Assembly: GCA_964469905.1 (NCBI GenBank)
Contig: CAYXZW010000002.1
Span: 92,286-156,285, forward strand
Reading direction: 5' to 3'
Length of the DNA stretch: 64,000 nt
From: MVRV01 sp964469905
Lineage (GTDB): Bacteria; Desulfobacterota; Syntrophia; Syntrophales; Smithellaceae
Each line of letters begins with the position of its first letter. The stretch's first letter is position 1. The translations under genes and the position numbers were made by a program. Positions 44,655 to 53,359 of the stretch are shown piece by piece. The notes beneath the pieces were generated by a model. The model was not told the DNA's origin. It did no database searches and worked only from the letters and a program-made list of their open reading frames with translations.

Positions 44655-45185
44655 TTATTTTGCTTGATATTCCTTAATTATATTAACTGCCTTAATTACT
44701 TCTTCTTTTGGCAGCTTACCATGATAAACATATCTGCAAATTCTATTTTTATCTAAAACAACAAGATCGGAAGAATGATTTTTCAATCCCCAGAGATTCA
44801 ATATAACATACTTGTCATCCAGCAATATGATTGCCCCGGTCTTTTCCTGTTTGTTTTTAATGACGCTTTTGATGATAAAGTTAGGCAATTTTGACGCTTT
44901 CAGGTTGGTAATACCCAAGCCCTTATAAGTTATATTACGTTCTAATCCCGGGTCTTTCAGCAGAACATCTTCAACATGGTTATTTAAATCTTTTTGATCA
45001 GGATCAACATAGAGAATGGAAAGAACTTTACCTTTAAATTCAACAGAATCAAGGGTATATATTTTCCCCTGTGAATCTTTCAGAGAAAAATTGGGAGCAT
45101 TTTCACCTACTTTCAACCCGGAAGCCCAAGCGGGAAGAGCACACCACCAGAAAATAAAAAAAGCTGCGGTAATGATTTTTTTCAT
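44655..45185 (-). CDS. Exported YtfJ/thioredoxin-fold protein lacking a redox cysteine pair
   Basis: 176 residues with an N-terminal signal peptide (KKIITAAFFIFWWCALPAWA) cleaved after AWA. The mature part starts like a peroxiredoxin/TlpA domain: VGENAPNFSLKDSQGKIYTL, LSILYVDPDQKDL, and LLDDKYVILNLWGLK. It has no CxxC; the only mature cysteine is in NRICRYV. That fits the YtfJ-like branch of unknown function. A strong AAGGAG precedes the ATG. Convergent with and adjoining the CgeB-like gene. Confidence 0.7.
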   Translation of the reverse strand: MKKIITAAFFIFWWCALPAWASGLKVGENAPNFSLKDSQGKIYTLDSVEFKGKVLSILYVDPDQKDLNNHVEDVLLKDPGLERNITYKGLGITNLKASKLPNFIIKSVIKNKQEKTGAIILLDDKYVILNLWGLKNHSSDLVVLDKNRICRYVYHGKLPKEEVIKAVNIIKEYQAK

Positions 45186-45457
45186 CCAGTTCTCCTTTTC
45201 AACCTCTACGACTCACATTAAGCCATTGTTCAACAATAACGACAAAAATGTCACATCGTGACGGTTCCTAATTTCATTGTGATAAAAAAACCTGATTTGT
45301 AATCGTTTTTTAAATTATAGGGCAAATAATATAGGCAAGCAAGCAGAAAAGCACCTCAGGAAAGCATTAACTCCTGTTCATTGTTTATCCTGTTGGAAAA
45401 ACCTGCTTTATTGTGCTAATAAGTTGGCTAATAATTTCCACGGAGGTAAGTTTAATA

Positions 45458-46915
45458 ATGAATTTAGCCAGGTTAATGGAAGACGCTGCGCAAAATTTCG
45501 CAGACAGGCCGGCCTTAATTTGTGAAAACCAGCGCATCAATTATCAACAGCTCAACTGTTCCGTTAATGCCATTGCCCACTTATTAAAACAAAAAGGCCT
45601 GACCAAAGGTGATAAAGTTGCTGTAATGCTCGCCAACATACCGGAATTTGTTTATTGCTACTTTGCCGCAGCAAAACTGGGTGCAGTTGCCGTTCCGTTA
45701 AATACAGCTACCACAGCGTATGAGCTTTCCTACCTGCTGGAAAACAGCGATGCCAAAGTGCTCATCACTACTGAATCATCACGCAAGAGATATGAAGATA
45801 TTAAAGACAAGCTTTCCAGTTGCCGGAACTTAATTATTATTGATGAAAACGCTCAAAACTCTCCCTTTAAAAAAGCATTATCAGAAGGACCTTTTGAGAA
45901 TCCGGCAACGGCGATCGATTCTGAAGATCCGGCAGTCATGGTATACACATCCGGCCTGACCGGTAAACCTTTGGGAGCCGTTCTTACTCACGGCAATCTT
46001 TATTCACAGTCTGATCTTATCGTTTCTCTTATTCAAAGGACTTCCGAAGATAAAGGCCTCTCCCTCATTCCTTTGTTTCATACTTTTGGCGCAACTGCCA
46101 ATATGATTGCTATCCTGCGTTGCGGTTGCAGCGTGGTGATGATCAATACATTTTCCATGGACAGCCTTTTCGGTATCATTGAAAAGGAAAAAATTACTTA
46201 TATTTGTGCTGTACCGCGCCTTTACCTGGGCATGATGTTCTTTGAAGGAGCGGCAAAATATGACGTAAGCTCACTGAATGTTTGTGTTACCGGGGGATCA
46301 ACAATGCCGGCGGAATTTATACCAACATTTGAAAAACAATTCGGTGTAAAAATTCTGGAAGGATATGGTTTAACGGAAGCTGCACCTGTTTGTTCTTTTA
46401 CCAGGCGGGGAATGGTGCAAAAACCCGGCTCTATTGGGATAGCGATTCCCGATGCAGTAATTAAGATTGTCGATGAAGCCGGCAGCGAATTGCCGCGGGG
46501 AGAAATCGGTGAGTTGATTGTACGGGGTAAAAATGTCATGAAGGGCTACTATAAAGATGATGCGGCAACTGCATCCGTTATCAAAGACGGTTGGCTCTAT
46601 ACCGGAGATTTAGGTAAAATGGACGAAGACGCTTATATATTCCTGACCGGCCGCAAAAAAAGAATGATTATTACCAGCGGATTTAATGTGTATCCGCGGG
46701 AAGTGGAAAATATATTAAATCAACATCCGGCAGTCCTCGCTTCCAGGGTAGTTGCCAAAGCCGATTTAATGCGGGGAGAAATCGTTAAGGCGGAAATTGT
46801 AAAAAAAGATGGCGTATCAGTTGATGATAAAGCTATTATGAAGTATTGTCGGAGTTATCTTTCCTCATACAAAGTACCGCGGGAAGTGGAATTTTTACCA
46901 AAACTCGAGGAATAA
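45458..46915 (+). CDS. Long-chain acyl-CoA ligase (AMP-forming)
   Basis: 485 residues from the ATG at 45458 with GGAGG ten bases upstream. It carries the AMP-binding motif VYTSGLTGKPLGAVLTH, YGLTEAAPVCSF, TGDLGKMDEDAYIFLTGRKK and GFNVYPREVE. The ATP-binding motif is slightly altered (SGLTGKP rather than SGTTGxP). The fatty-acid-type spacing suggests activation of a medium or long acyl chain. The usual C-terminal lysine motif appears degraded: the end is VEFLPKLEE, which lacks the GK typical of the family. With the thiolase next to it, a role in beta-oxidation is likely. Confidence 0.82.
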   Translation: MNLARLMEDAAQNFADRPALICENQRINYQQLNCSVNAIAHLLKQKGLTKGDKVAVMLANIPEFVYCYFAAAKLGAVAVPLNTATTAYELSYLLENSDAKVLITTESSRKRYEDIKDKLSSCRNLIIIDENAQNSPFKKALSEGPFENPATAIDSEDPAVMVYTSGLTGKPLGAVLTHGNLYSQSDLIVSLIQRTSEDKGLSLIPLFHTFGATANMIAILRCGCSVVMINTFSMDSLFGIIEKEKITYICAVPRLYLGMMFFEGAAKYDVSSLNVCVTGGSTMPAEFIPTFEKQFGVKILEGYGLTEAAPVCSFTRRGMVQKPGSIGIAIPDAVIKIVDEAGSELPRGEIGELIVRGKNVMKGYYKDDAATASVIKDGWLYTGDLGKMDEDAYIFLTGRKKRMIITSGFNVYPREVENILNQHPAVLASRVVAKADLMRGEIVKAEIVKKDGVSVDDKAIMKYCRSYLSSYKVPREVEFLPKLEE

Positions 46916-47042
46916 TCTGACATTCTAATTGTTTATCAGCTCCGAGGAGCGTTAGAAAAAAAGTATGTTCTTCTTTTGCCGGTCATATGTTAAATCAGAG
47001 CAAAAGAATATAGTGAAAAGACTTCAATAAAGGAGAAAGAAT

Positions 47043-48332
47043 ATGAGAGAAGCAGTAATTGTAAGTGGAGCAAGGACAGCGGTAGGAGAATTTGGCGGGT
47101 CGCTAAAGGGAGTGAAGACAGCTGATATGGGTGCCTTGGTAATTAAGGAAGCCTTGAAGCGGGCAGGCTTAAGACCTGCTGCCAGTGATTTAATAAAGAG
47201 CTTCCGCGCAAACGGCCTGGGCAATTTCGACATGACGGAAATCAACAAAAAGTACTATGATTATGACTCATCACTGAAGCCTGTTTATGTCGAAGAAGCA
47301 ATTATGGGCAATGTTTTACAGGGCGGCCTGGGACAGAATGTAGCCAGACAAGCTGCCATTTTCGCCGGCTTGCCGGAAGAAACAAATGCTTATACAGTAA
47401 ACATAGTCTGCGGTTCGGGGATGAAGGCCATTGCTCTGGCTGCCCAGGCTATTGTCGCCGGGGATGCGGATATTATGATTGCCGGCGGCATGGAGAATAT
47501 GAGCAATACAACTTTTGGCATTAACAATGCTCGTTGGGGCTATCGGATGAGCATGCCCTTTGGTCAGATAACCGACCTGATGGTTTATGACGGTCTTTAT
47601 GAAATATTCAATGGCTACCATATGGGTATTACCGCAGAAAACATCGCCGCTCTTTACAAGATTTCCCGTCAGGAGCAGGACGAATTTGCCCTGCGCAGCC
47701 ACCAGAGAGCAAGAGCAGCCATTGCCAACGGATCATTCAAGGATGAAATTGTTCCCGTACTCATTCCCCAGAAAAAAGGCGACCCTAAAGTGTTTGATGT
47801 TGATGAACGTCCGCTGGATACTTCAATGGAAAAAATGAGCAAACTGCCGACGGCATTCAAGAAAGATGGAACAGTAACTCCCGGAAATGCATCGGGAATC
47901 AATGATGGCGCTGCCGCCGTCCTGGTTATGAGCGCCGAGAAAGCCAAGGAATTAGGCCTAACACCCCTGGCAAAGATTAAAGGTTTCACCAGCGGAGGCG
48001 TTGATCCGGCATATATGGGCTTGGGACCGATCCCGGCAACCCGCAAACTGTTCAAAAAATTGAATCTGACCATGAAGGATATTGATCTGGCCGAATTGAA
48101 TGAAGCTTTTGCCGTTCAGGCGCTGGCTTGCATAAAAGAGTTGGGTGTGGACAGCGAAAAATGCAATCTTCAAGGCGGTGCAGTATCTCTGGGTCATCCC
48201 ATCGGCTGTTCCGGCGCTCGCATTACCTATTCACTGGCCGTGCAGATGCAGAAGAAGGACTTAAAACTGGGCCTAGCATCCCTTTGTATCGGCGGCGGCC
48301 AGGGAACGTCCATTGTTTTAGAACGAGCATAG
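47043..48332 (+). CDS. Acetyl-CoA acetyltransferase / 3-ketoacyl-CoA thiolase
   Basis: 429 residues, longer than the typical 390 because of an insertion of about 35 residues between ALKRAGLRPAASDL and EEAIMGNVLQGGLGQN. The active-site cysteines are in NIVCGSGMKAI and near the C-terminal CIGGGQGT; the His segments NEAFAVQAL and GHPIGCSGAR are present. It cleaves or joins acetyl-CoA units. Thiolases with a similar insertion occur in sulfate-reducing and syntrophic deltaproteobacteria. AAAGGAGAAAG precedes the ATG; a terminator follows. Confidence 0.9.
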   Translation: MREAVIVSGARTAVGEFGGSLKGVKTADMGALVIKEALKRAGLRPAASDLIKSFRANGLGNFDMTEINKKYYDYDSSLKPVYVEEAIMGNVLQGGLGQNVARQAAIFAGLPEETNAYTVNIVCGSGMKAIALAAQAIVAGDADIMIAGGMENMSNTTFGINNARWGYRMSMPFGQITDLMVYDGLYEIFNGYHMGITAENIAALYKISRQEQDEFALRSHQRARAAIANGSFKDEIVPVLIPQKKGDPKVFDVDERPLDTSMEKMSKLPTAFKKDGTVTPGNASGINDGAAAVLVMSAEKAKELGLTPLAKIKGFTSGGVDPAYMGLGPIPATRKLFKKLNLTMKDIDLAELNEAFAVQALACIKELGVDSEKCNLQGGAVSLGHPIGCSGARITYSLAVQMQKKDLKLGLASLCIGGGQGTSIVLERA

Positions 48333-48360
48333 ATTCGGGCTTCTGACTTTGAATAATTTA

Positions 48361-48385
48361 AAAGGGCAGGTTATTCCTGCCCTTT
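48361..48385 (+). terminator. Rho-independent terminator after the thiolase gene
   Basis: Perfect ten-base arms AAAGGGCAGG / CCTGCCCTTT around a five-base loop, followed by TTATATTTTTT, 28 bases after the thiolase stop. Confidence 0.88.
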
Positions 48386-48414
48386 TTATATTTTTTCACA
48401 ATACGACAAAAGAG

Positions 48415-48443
48415 TTGACAATTTCTTTGGACAATTGTTAAGA
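48415..48443 (+). promoter_or_regulatory. Possible promoter for the GT2 gene
   Basis: A consensus TTGACA (48415-48420) is 17 bases from TTAAGA (48438-48443), a weak -10. The distance to the next ATG is about 120 bases. No other good candidate was seen in the 234-base gap. Confidence 0.3.
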
Positions 48444-48566
48444 GCGCATAGACTTTATCCAATAAAGTCAGATTTCTAATAATTTCTTAAAATATATATG
48501 AGATCCTTTTTAAAATTGTTTTTTATATAAGAACTACTTAGTCCGAATTCCTCAAGGATAGATTAA

Positions 48567-49496
48567 ATGTCCGTAACTAATCAAACAGCATCTACAGCCA
48601 AATCAAAAATATCCGTCATTTCATTCTGTCTGAACAGCGGAAAATTTTTACGCGAAACCATTGAATCAGTTCTCCAACAAACATACGACAATTTCGAACT
48701 CATTATAAAAGACGGCGGTTCAACAGACGGCACCATTGAAATACTGAAAGAATATCCACAAATCCGTTGGATATCAGAAAAAGAAACCGGAGATAATCCT
48801 GCACATGACGCTCTGTGGCAATCTTTTTACATGTCCACCGGAGAGTATATAGTTTACTTGGCTATTTCTGACGGCATGTCCGATCCCAACTGGTTTAAAA
48901 AAGCAGTTGAAATTCTGGATGCTGACTCGGAGGTTTCCTGGGTTTGGGGGCTCAATCAGGCCAAATATGAAGATGGACATTTAAGAAATATTGCTTGGCC
49001 GGAATATTTACAGCATGCTCCACCGCAAAAAATGGAATGGTTGCCATTCTGGTTTGTTCTTCGTCATGCACATGAGTCAAGTGCGATTTTCCGGCGCACT
49101 CTCTTCGAAAAATATTTTCCTAAAAATGATCCTGACGAACCATATCGATTTAACGCAACTCTTGGTTTTAATTTAAGACTAAATATGATGGGTTATATGC
49201 CGTATTTCCTTCCGATCATATCATGGTACGGCTACATCCATGAAAACCAGCTCCAACAACGCTTCTATGACCGTATGGATTCCGTTTCCAAAACATATGA
49301 TCGTGATGTCGAAGAATTCCGGAAGAAATTTCTGTCGGGAAATATTGTGCACCGTTTCCGGGACAGCAATTCAGATGTGATTCATGAAGTAGGAAAAAGC
49401 GAGTTGTGGCATTACCGGAAAAAAGTTATGCTTTACCGCGTTAAGGCGAAATTACGCCGGTATTTACAGAAGTTGATGGATCATATCATCTATTAG
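48567..49496 (+). CDS. Family 2 glycosyltransferase
   Basis: 309 residues with SVISFCLNSGKFLRETIESV, ELIIKDGGSTDGTIEIL and IVYLAISDGMSDPNWF: the GT-A order, with SDG where many relatives have the metal-binding DxD. AAGGAT lies upstream of the ATG. It is isolated on the plus strand, convergent with hddC. Relatives are often hypothetical GT2s of O-antigen clusters; the acceptor is unknown. Confidence 0.8.
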   Translation: MSVTNQTASTAKSKISVISFCLNSGKFLRETIESVLQQTYDNFELIIKDGGSTDGTIEILKEYPQIRWISEKETGDNPAHDALWQSFYMSTGEYIVYLAISDGMSDPNWFKKAVEILDADSEVSWVWGLNQAKYEDGHLRNIAWPEYLQHAPPQKMEWLPFWFVLRHAHESSAIFRRTLFEKYFPKNDPDEPYRFNATLGFNLRLNMMGYMPYFLPIISWYGYIHENQLQQRFYDRMDSVSKTYDRDVEEFRKKFLSGNIVHRFRDSNSDVIHEVGKSELWHYRKKVMLYRVKAKLRRYLQKLMDHIIY

Positions 49497-49532
49497 AGTT
49501 AAGATTTCGCTTACGTTCTTTAATTATAAAAA

Positions 49533-50261
49533 TTATTTACCTGAATCAGGAACAGACAAACGTTGCATAGCTTGCAAATATCTTTCCGGTGTTCCGATAT
49601 CAATAACCTCGGCATTTGTCTGGAAGCCATAGCAACCTTCGGAGATTATTTTCGGAAAAAAATCATTTTCCAATGAGAAGTTTTCTGCCGCAGGCATAAG
49701 TCCGAAAACATCACGCTTCATGAAATAGATGCCTCCGTTGATGAACATTGTCTTCCGGCATTCTTTCTTTTCCCTGAAGCTTATGACACGATGATTATTA
49801 TCAACTTCAATCGCCCCATAATCCCGCCCGGGTAAAGGTTCCGCCAACACAAGGGAAATAATTCCTCCCTTCTGCAAATGAAAAGAGTGGAACCGGGAAA
49901 AATCAACCGGACAAAAGGAATCGCCATTCATAACCAGAAATGAAGAGCTGCTAATGATAGCCGCAGCATTTTTCAGAGCACCACCCGTTCCCAGTGGCTC
50001 CTTCTCCTCGGAAAAGACAATCTCGTAATCCCTCCCGGCAAAATTTGCACGTATCTTCTCCTGTAAGTATCCAACACACAGAACAAATCGTCTAAATCCG
50101 AAAGGCAATAATGATTCAATTAAAATATCAATGAAGGGCCGGCCAGCTAAAGGCATCAAGGCTTTGGGCACATCAGGACTGATTGCGCGCAAACGTGTTC
50201 CCAGACCTCCACAAAGGATAACAACGTCAATTTTCTCTAGTTCACTTTGCATATTTATCAT
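49533..50261 (-). CDS. hddC: D-glycero-D-manno-heptose 1-phosphate guanylyltransferase
   Basis: 242 residues of the nucleotidyltransferase fold: VILCGGLGTRLRAISPDVPKA, GDYEIVFSEEKEPLG-like GTGGAL and MNGDSFCPVDF. It forms the GDP-heptose donor from heptose 1-phosphate. Its ATG overlaps the hddA stop (TAATG), giving the standard hddA-hddC pair. Similar sequences include other hexose-1-phosphate guanylyl/cytidylyltransferases, but the GHMP kinase partner supports heptose. Confidence 0.82.
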   Translation of the reverse strand: MINMQSELEKIDVVILCGGLGTRLRAISPDVPKALMPLAGRPFIDILIESLLPFGFRRFVLCVGYLQEKIRANFAGRDYEIVFSEEKEPLGTGGALKNAAAIISSSSFLVMNGDSFCPVDFSRFHSFHLQKGGIISLVLAEPLPGRDYGAIEVDNNHRVISFREKKECRKTMFINGGIYFMKRDVFGLMPAAENFSLENDFFPKIISEGCYGFQTNAEVIDIGTPERYLQAMQRLSVPDSGK

Positions 50262-51250
50262 TATGTAGAATAAAAAACCAAATGTGACCCGAGATTTTCA
50301 AAGCGCATAGGCACAAGCAGCAGGTCTTTTAATTTTTCTTTAACCTTGGCTTGATTCTCCGGAGGAACAAATAAAAGCATAAACCCGCCACCCCCGGCAC
50401 CACACAATTTTCCGCCAATGGCACCAGCATCAATGGCAGCCTGGTACATATCATCAATACTGTCATTGGAAATAAGTTTTGTCAGTTTTCTTTTGATCAT
50501 CCATGATTCATTGAGCAGTTTGCCGAATTCATGCAGTTTATCCAATGGACCGTTTAAAATGCTGATCGCTTCATCAACCATTTCTTTCATCAAATTGAGT
50601 TCCCTGATCTTTTGCGGAGTTTGCAAAATCTGTTCTTTAGACACATCGCTGGCATATCTGGGAAATCCTGTAAAATAAAACAAAAGACAGCTCTGGAGAT
50701 AATCAAGTTTTTCACCTTCGATGGGAATAGTCTGCACGAAAATGCCGTCTTTTCTGCCACCGAACTCAATATGGTTGAAACCACCGAACGCAGCCGCAGC
50801 CTGATCCTGTGATCCTACCGGTTCACCGATCAATTCCTGTTCGATATGGATGGCGTCGAATGCCAGACGCCTTTTTGTCACAACCTCACCCTTCAAAGCA
50901 TATAAGGCGTTGAGCAAACCGACAGTAAATGATGAGCTTGATCCTATACCGGACAAGGCGGGAATATCGCCGGTATGGACAATTTCCACCCCTTTATCGA
51001 TTCCCATATATTTCAGGCATTCACGCGCCGAAGGATGAACAATTTGATCAGCTGTTTGTGTTTCTTCCCTATTAGAATATCTGATACGAAATTTATGATC
51101 GAAAAACGGAGGAAGATAACGGCACGTTATATAACAGTACTTATTTATGGTTGTGCTTAAAACTGCACCACCGTGCTCCTTATAGAAAACAGGGTAATCA
51201 GTTCCACCGCCAAAAAAGGAAATACGAAAAGGCGTTCTTGTAATAATCAC
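50261..51250 (-). CDS. hddA: D-glycero-D-manno-heptose 7-phosphate kinase (GHMP family)
   Basis: 329 residues from a GTG at 51250 that overlaps the upstream stop (GTGA) and is preceded by GGGGAG; the protein then starts VIITRTPFRISFFGGGTDYP, the usual HddA start. The GHMP motif PALSGIGSSSSF and GAGGGGFMLLF complete the family. It phosphorylates C1 of heptose 7-phosphate for the GDP-heptose route. GmhA and GmhB are not in the window. Confidence 0.85.
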   Translation of the reverse strand: MIITRTPFRISFFGGGTDYPVFYKEHGGAVLSTTINKYCYITCRYLPPFFDHKFRIRYSNREETQTADQIVHPSARECLKYMGIDKGVEIVHTGDIPALSGIGSSSSFTVGLLNALYALKGEVVTKRRLAFDAIHIEQELIGEPVGSQDQAAAAFGGFNHIEFGGRKDGIFVQTIPIEGEKLDYLQSCLLFYFTGFPRYASDVSKEQILQTPQKIRELNLMKEMVDEAISILNGPLDKLHEFGKLLNESWMIKRKLTKLISNDSIDDMYQAAIDAGAIGGKLCGAGGGGFMLLFVPPENQAKVKEKLKDLLLVPMRFENLGSHLVFYST

Positions 51251-52158
51251 CGCAAATAATCTCCCCATTTTATTAGCCATCTTGCAGAATCATAAAGATA
51301 TTCATTGCATGGCTCTTTAGCCTTAATACTAAAACAATGCTTAATATTACTTTCCCTAAAACCTATTTTCTTGCTGATCGTATGCAATAAACTATTCGGG
51401 ACTGCCTGGATAGTTACTATATCTACGTCTTTTTGCAGGGTCAAAACAACACTATTGACTATGTCTATCAGACTTTTTTCATCGAGCTCTTCAGTTTCAA
51501 AATCCACTATATCACCATATCTTAAGTTTGTTTCCTTGTCGAAATATTTATTAATGACGGCGAATTCATTCGAATCCGCATTAATCATCGCATAGGAATA
51601 TCGAGGGTGTGCTCCATACCTCCACTGACGAAATTCTTCATCGGCCAGAAACATAATTGTGCCTGCTCCTCCCCGGTTCAAATTAACAAATCGTGTATTC
51701 GTTGTTATCGGAGTGCTTTCATGATCAGAGCAAGCATTATCAGCATTTATGGCAAGGCTCATAGTTTCTATATTGCTGATTGTTCTAAAATTAAAGTTTT
51801 TCTCCAGTGCCTTTTTGCCAACTTGATTCGTCAAACAACAAAATAAATCAATATCGTCAAAATACGCCATTGCATGATCGCCAAGTTGCTTAAAAAGACC
51901 TCTTCCCCGCCAGGCATTACCAACAAGCAATCCCATTAATACACCGCAGCTTAAATTATTAATGAGTTTTCTTTTTAGAACAACAAACATACCTACTAAT
52001 TTACCTTCAGCTACAGCGCAATAAGTAATCGAGGGGAATTTATTCCACCATTGAAAAAAGGAGGCTGATTTAGTAATCGCTAACGCTGAGCTAAACAGCA
52101 ACATCATGCCTGGAATATCATCAGATGTAGCTTTCCTGATATGCAATCCCGCGGTCAT
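51247..52158 (-). CDS. GNAT-family acetyltransferase of unknown target
   Basis: 303 residues. The N-terminal half is a GNAT domain: IRKATSDDIPGMMLLFSS, VGMFVVLKRKL, and the acetyl-CoA loop VGNAWRGRGLFKQLG. The second half may be a second GNAT-like or unrelated domain ending DSARWLIKWGDYLR. It overlaps the epimerase gene (TAATG) and hddA (GTGA), so it is co-translated. It may acetylate an amino-heptose or hexose; unproven. Confidence 0.7.
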   Translation of the reverse strand: MTAGLHIRKATSDDIPGMMLLFSSALAITKSASFFQWWNKFPSITYCAVAEGKLVGMFVVLKRKLINNLSCGVLMGLLVGNAWRGRGLFKQLGDHAMAYFDDIDLFCCLTNQVGKKALEKNFNFRTISNIETMSLAINADNACSDHESTPITTNTRFVNLNRGGAGTIMFLADEEFRQWRYGAHPRYSYAMINADSNEFAVINKYFDKETNLRYGDIVDFETEELDEKSLIDIVNSVVLTLQKDVDIVTIQAVPNSLLHTISKKIGFRESNIKHCFSIKAKEPCNEYLYDSARWLIKWGDYLR

Positions 52159-52670
52159 TATTTTTTCTGTCCTTCATCTCTCTGGGACAAGATGGGATTT
52201 TTTATAGGCCACCATATATCCAACTGAGGATCATTCCAGAATAATGTAAATTGTCCGGCACGATTATAATTTGTTGATTGTTTATAGTGGAATATTGCCT
52301 GCTCGCTTAAAACCAGATGGCCATTACCGAATTTAGGCGGTATGAGTACCTGCATCCTGTTGTGCTCAGACAATACAAAAGAATCCCATTGGCCAAACTG
52401 GGAAGAGTCCTTGTCCCAATTGACCACAGCAAGATAGAATTTTCCATAAAGGCAGGAAATTAATTTCCATGTTTCAGCATCGCCGTGAATACCACGCAGC
52501 ACATGCCTGGACGATACTGAGATATCATCCTGCATGAATTTAACATCTATACCAGCATCATGATAAATTTTATCATTATATAGTTCAATATATGTCCCCC
52601 TGAAATCTTCAAAAATCGTCGGCGGCTTTATCAATAAAACCTTGTCCAATTTTGTTTTTGTTACTTCCAT
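52158..52670 (-). CDS. RmlC-type 3,5-epimerase, like Campylobacter DdahB/MlghB heptose epimerases
   Basis: 170 residues from the ATG at 52670, eight bases after GAGAGGA. It is an RmlC-fold epimerase with FEDFRGTYIELYND, a VLRGIHGD segment with the catalytic His, and a terminal DIWWPIKNPILSQRD. The HGD sequence where RmlC has HYQ, the LISCLYGKFYLAVV segment and the C-terminus match the GDP-6-deoxy-4-keto-heptose epimerases of Campylobacter. With hddA, hddC and the 4,6-dehydratase gene in the operon, epimerisation of a GDP-keto-heptose is likely. A dTDP-rhamnose role is not supported: no rmlA, rmlB or rmlD is seen. Confidence 0.78.
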   Translation of the reverse strand: MEVTKTKLDKVLLIKPPTIFEDFRGTYIELYNDKIYHDAGIDVKFMQDDISVSSRHVLRGIHGDAETWKLISCLYGKFYLAVVNWDKDSSQFGQWDSFVLSEHNRMQVLIPPKFGNGHLVLSEQAIFHYKQSTNYNRAGQFTLFWNDPQLDIWWPIKNPILSQRDEGQKK

Positions 52671-52681
52671 ATTCATTCCTC

Positions 52682-53359
52682 TCAAAATTTAATCACCATT
52701 TCAACAATATGCCTTTCCTCTGCCTTTCTACCTTCCTCTTTATCTCTGGCACTTAAATATTGCAATATTTCTTCGTAGAGGGGTGGCAGAAGTATTTTTG
52801 TCTGTCGAAAACCGCACTTCTCATGAAGTCGCACGGAGGCTATATTATCCGATACTATCTTGACGTGAAAACCAGGCAAATTAAGTAACCGTGCCTGTTC
52901 AACGATAATAGTTTGCAGAATGCCGCCCAAACCTTGTTTAAGAAATTCATCCCGGACAACTATGCTGCTTGTCGCCTGCTCTGAACAAAATCTCTTTAAC
53001 AGGCAAAAGCCGATTATTCGTTTGTCCTTAACCAAACTTAAGGCCGTCCAATCATTTTCTTTTTGCCATTCGGCTATTCTCTCTGCCAACTCATTGGCGG
53101 AACGTGGTGGCGTGTGGAAGAGAGGATAAGGGGCAAACATATGCCGCGGCATTTCGGAGAGTCCTTTGGAATAGAATTCAAATAGATCTGGCGTATCATT
53201 TACAACCAATTGCTGAACCGCGACGCTGCCAATTTCCCTTATCTTAATGTGCATGTGTTTAATAAAACTATCCTCAATAATTATATCTTCAACTGATATC
53301 ACTTGAGCGAGAGCTTCCAGAGCACAATGCAAATTTTCAGATTTGCCGATCGCAGACAT
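52682..53359 (-). CDS. GNAT-family acetyltransferase
   Basis: 225 residues. Middle segments TALSLVKDKRIIGFCLLKRF and SIVVRDEFLKQGLGGILQTI (acetyl-CoA loop) and a IASVRLHEKCGF near the end are GNAT motifs. An N-terminal part of about 70 residues is unassigned. The start overlaps the aminotransferase stop (TAATG). Placed after an aminotransferase, it is a good candidate for acetylating the new amine. That is inference. Confidence 0.75.
   Translation of the reverse strand: MSAIGKSENLHCALEALAQVISVEDIIIEDSFIKHMHIKIREIGSVAVQQLVVNDTPDLFEFYSKGLSEMPRHMFAPYPLFHTPPRSANELAERIAEWQKENDWTALSLVKDKRIIGFCLLKRFCSEQATSSIVVRDEFLKQGLGGILQTIIVEQARLLNLPGFHVKIVSDNIASVRLHEKCGFRQTKILLPPLYEEILQYLSARDKEEGRKAEERHIVEMVIKF

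Noticed and set aside
47669..48073. A 134-residue minus-strand frame opposite the thiolase
   Set aside because: Shadow of a well-supported thiolase gene in the opposite direction.
52158..52670. RmlC (dTDP-4-dehydrorhamnose 3,5-epimerase)
   Set aside because: The HGD after the catalytic His, the C-terminus and the lack of rmlA/B/D make a heptose epimerase more likely.
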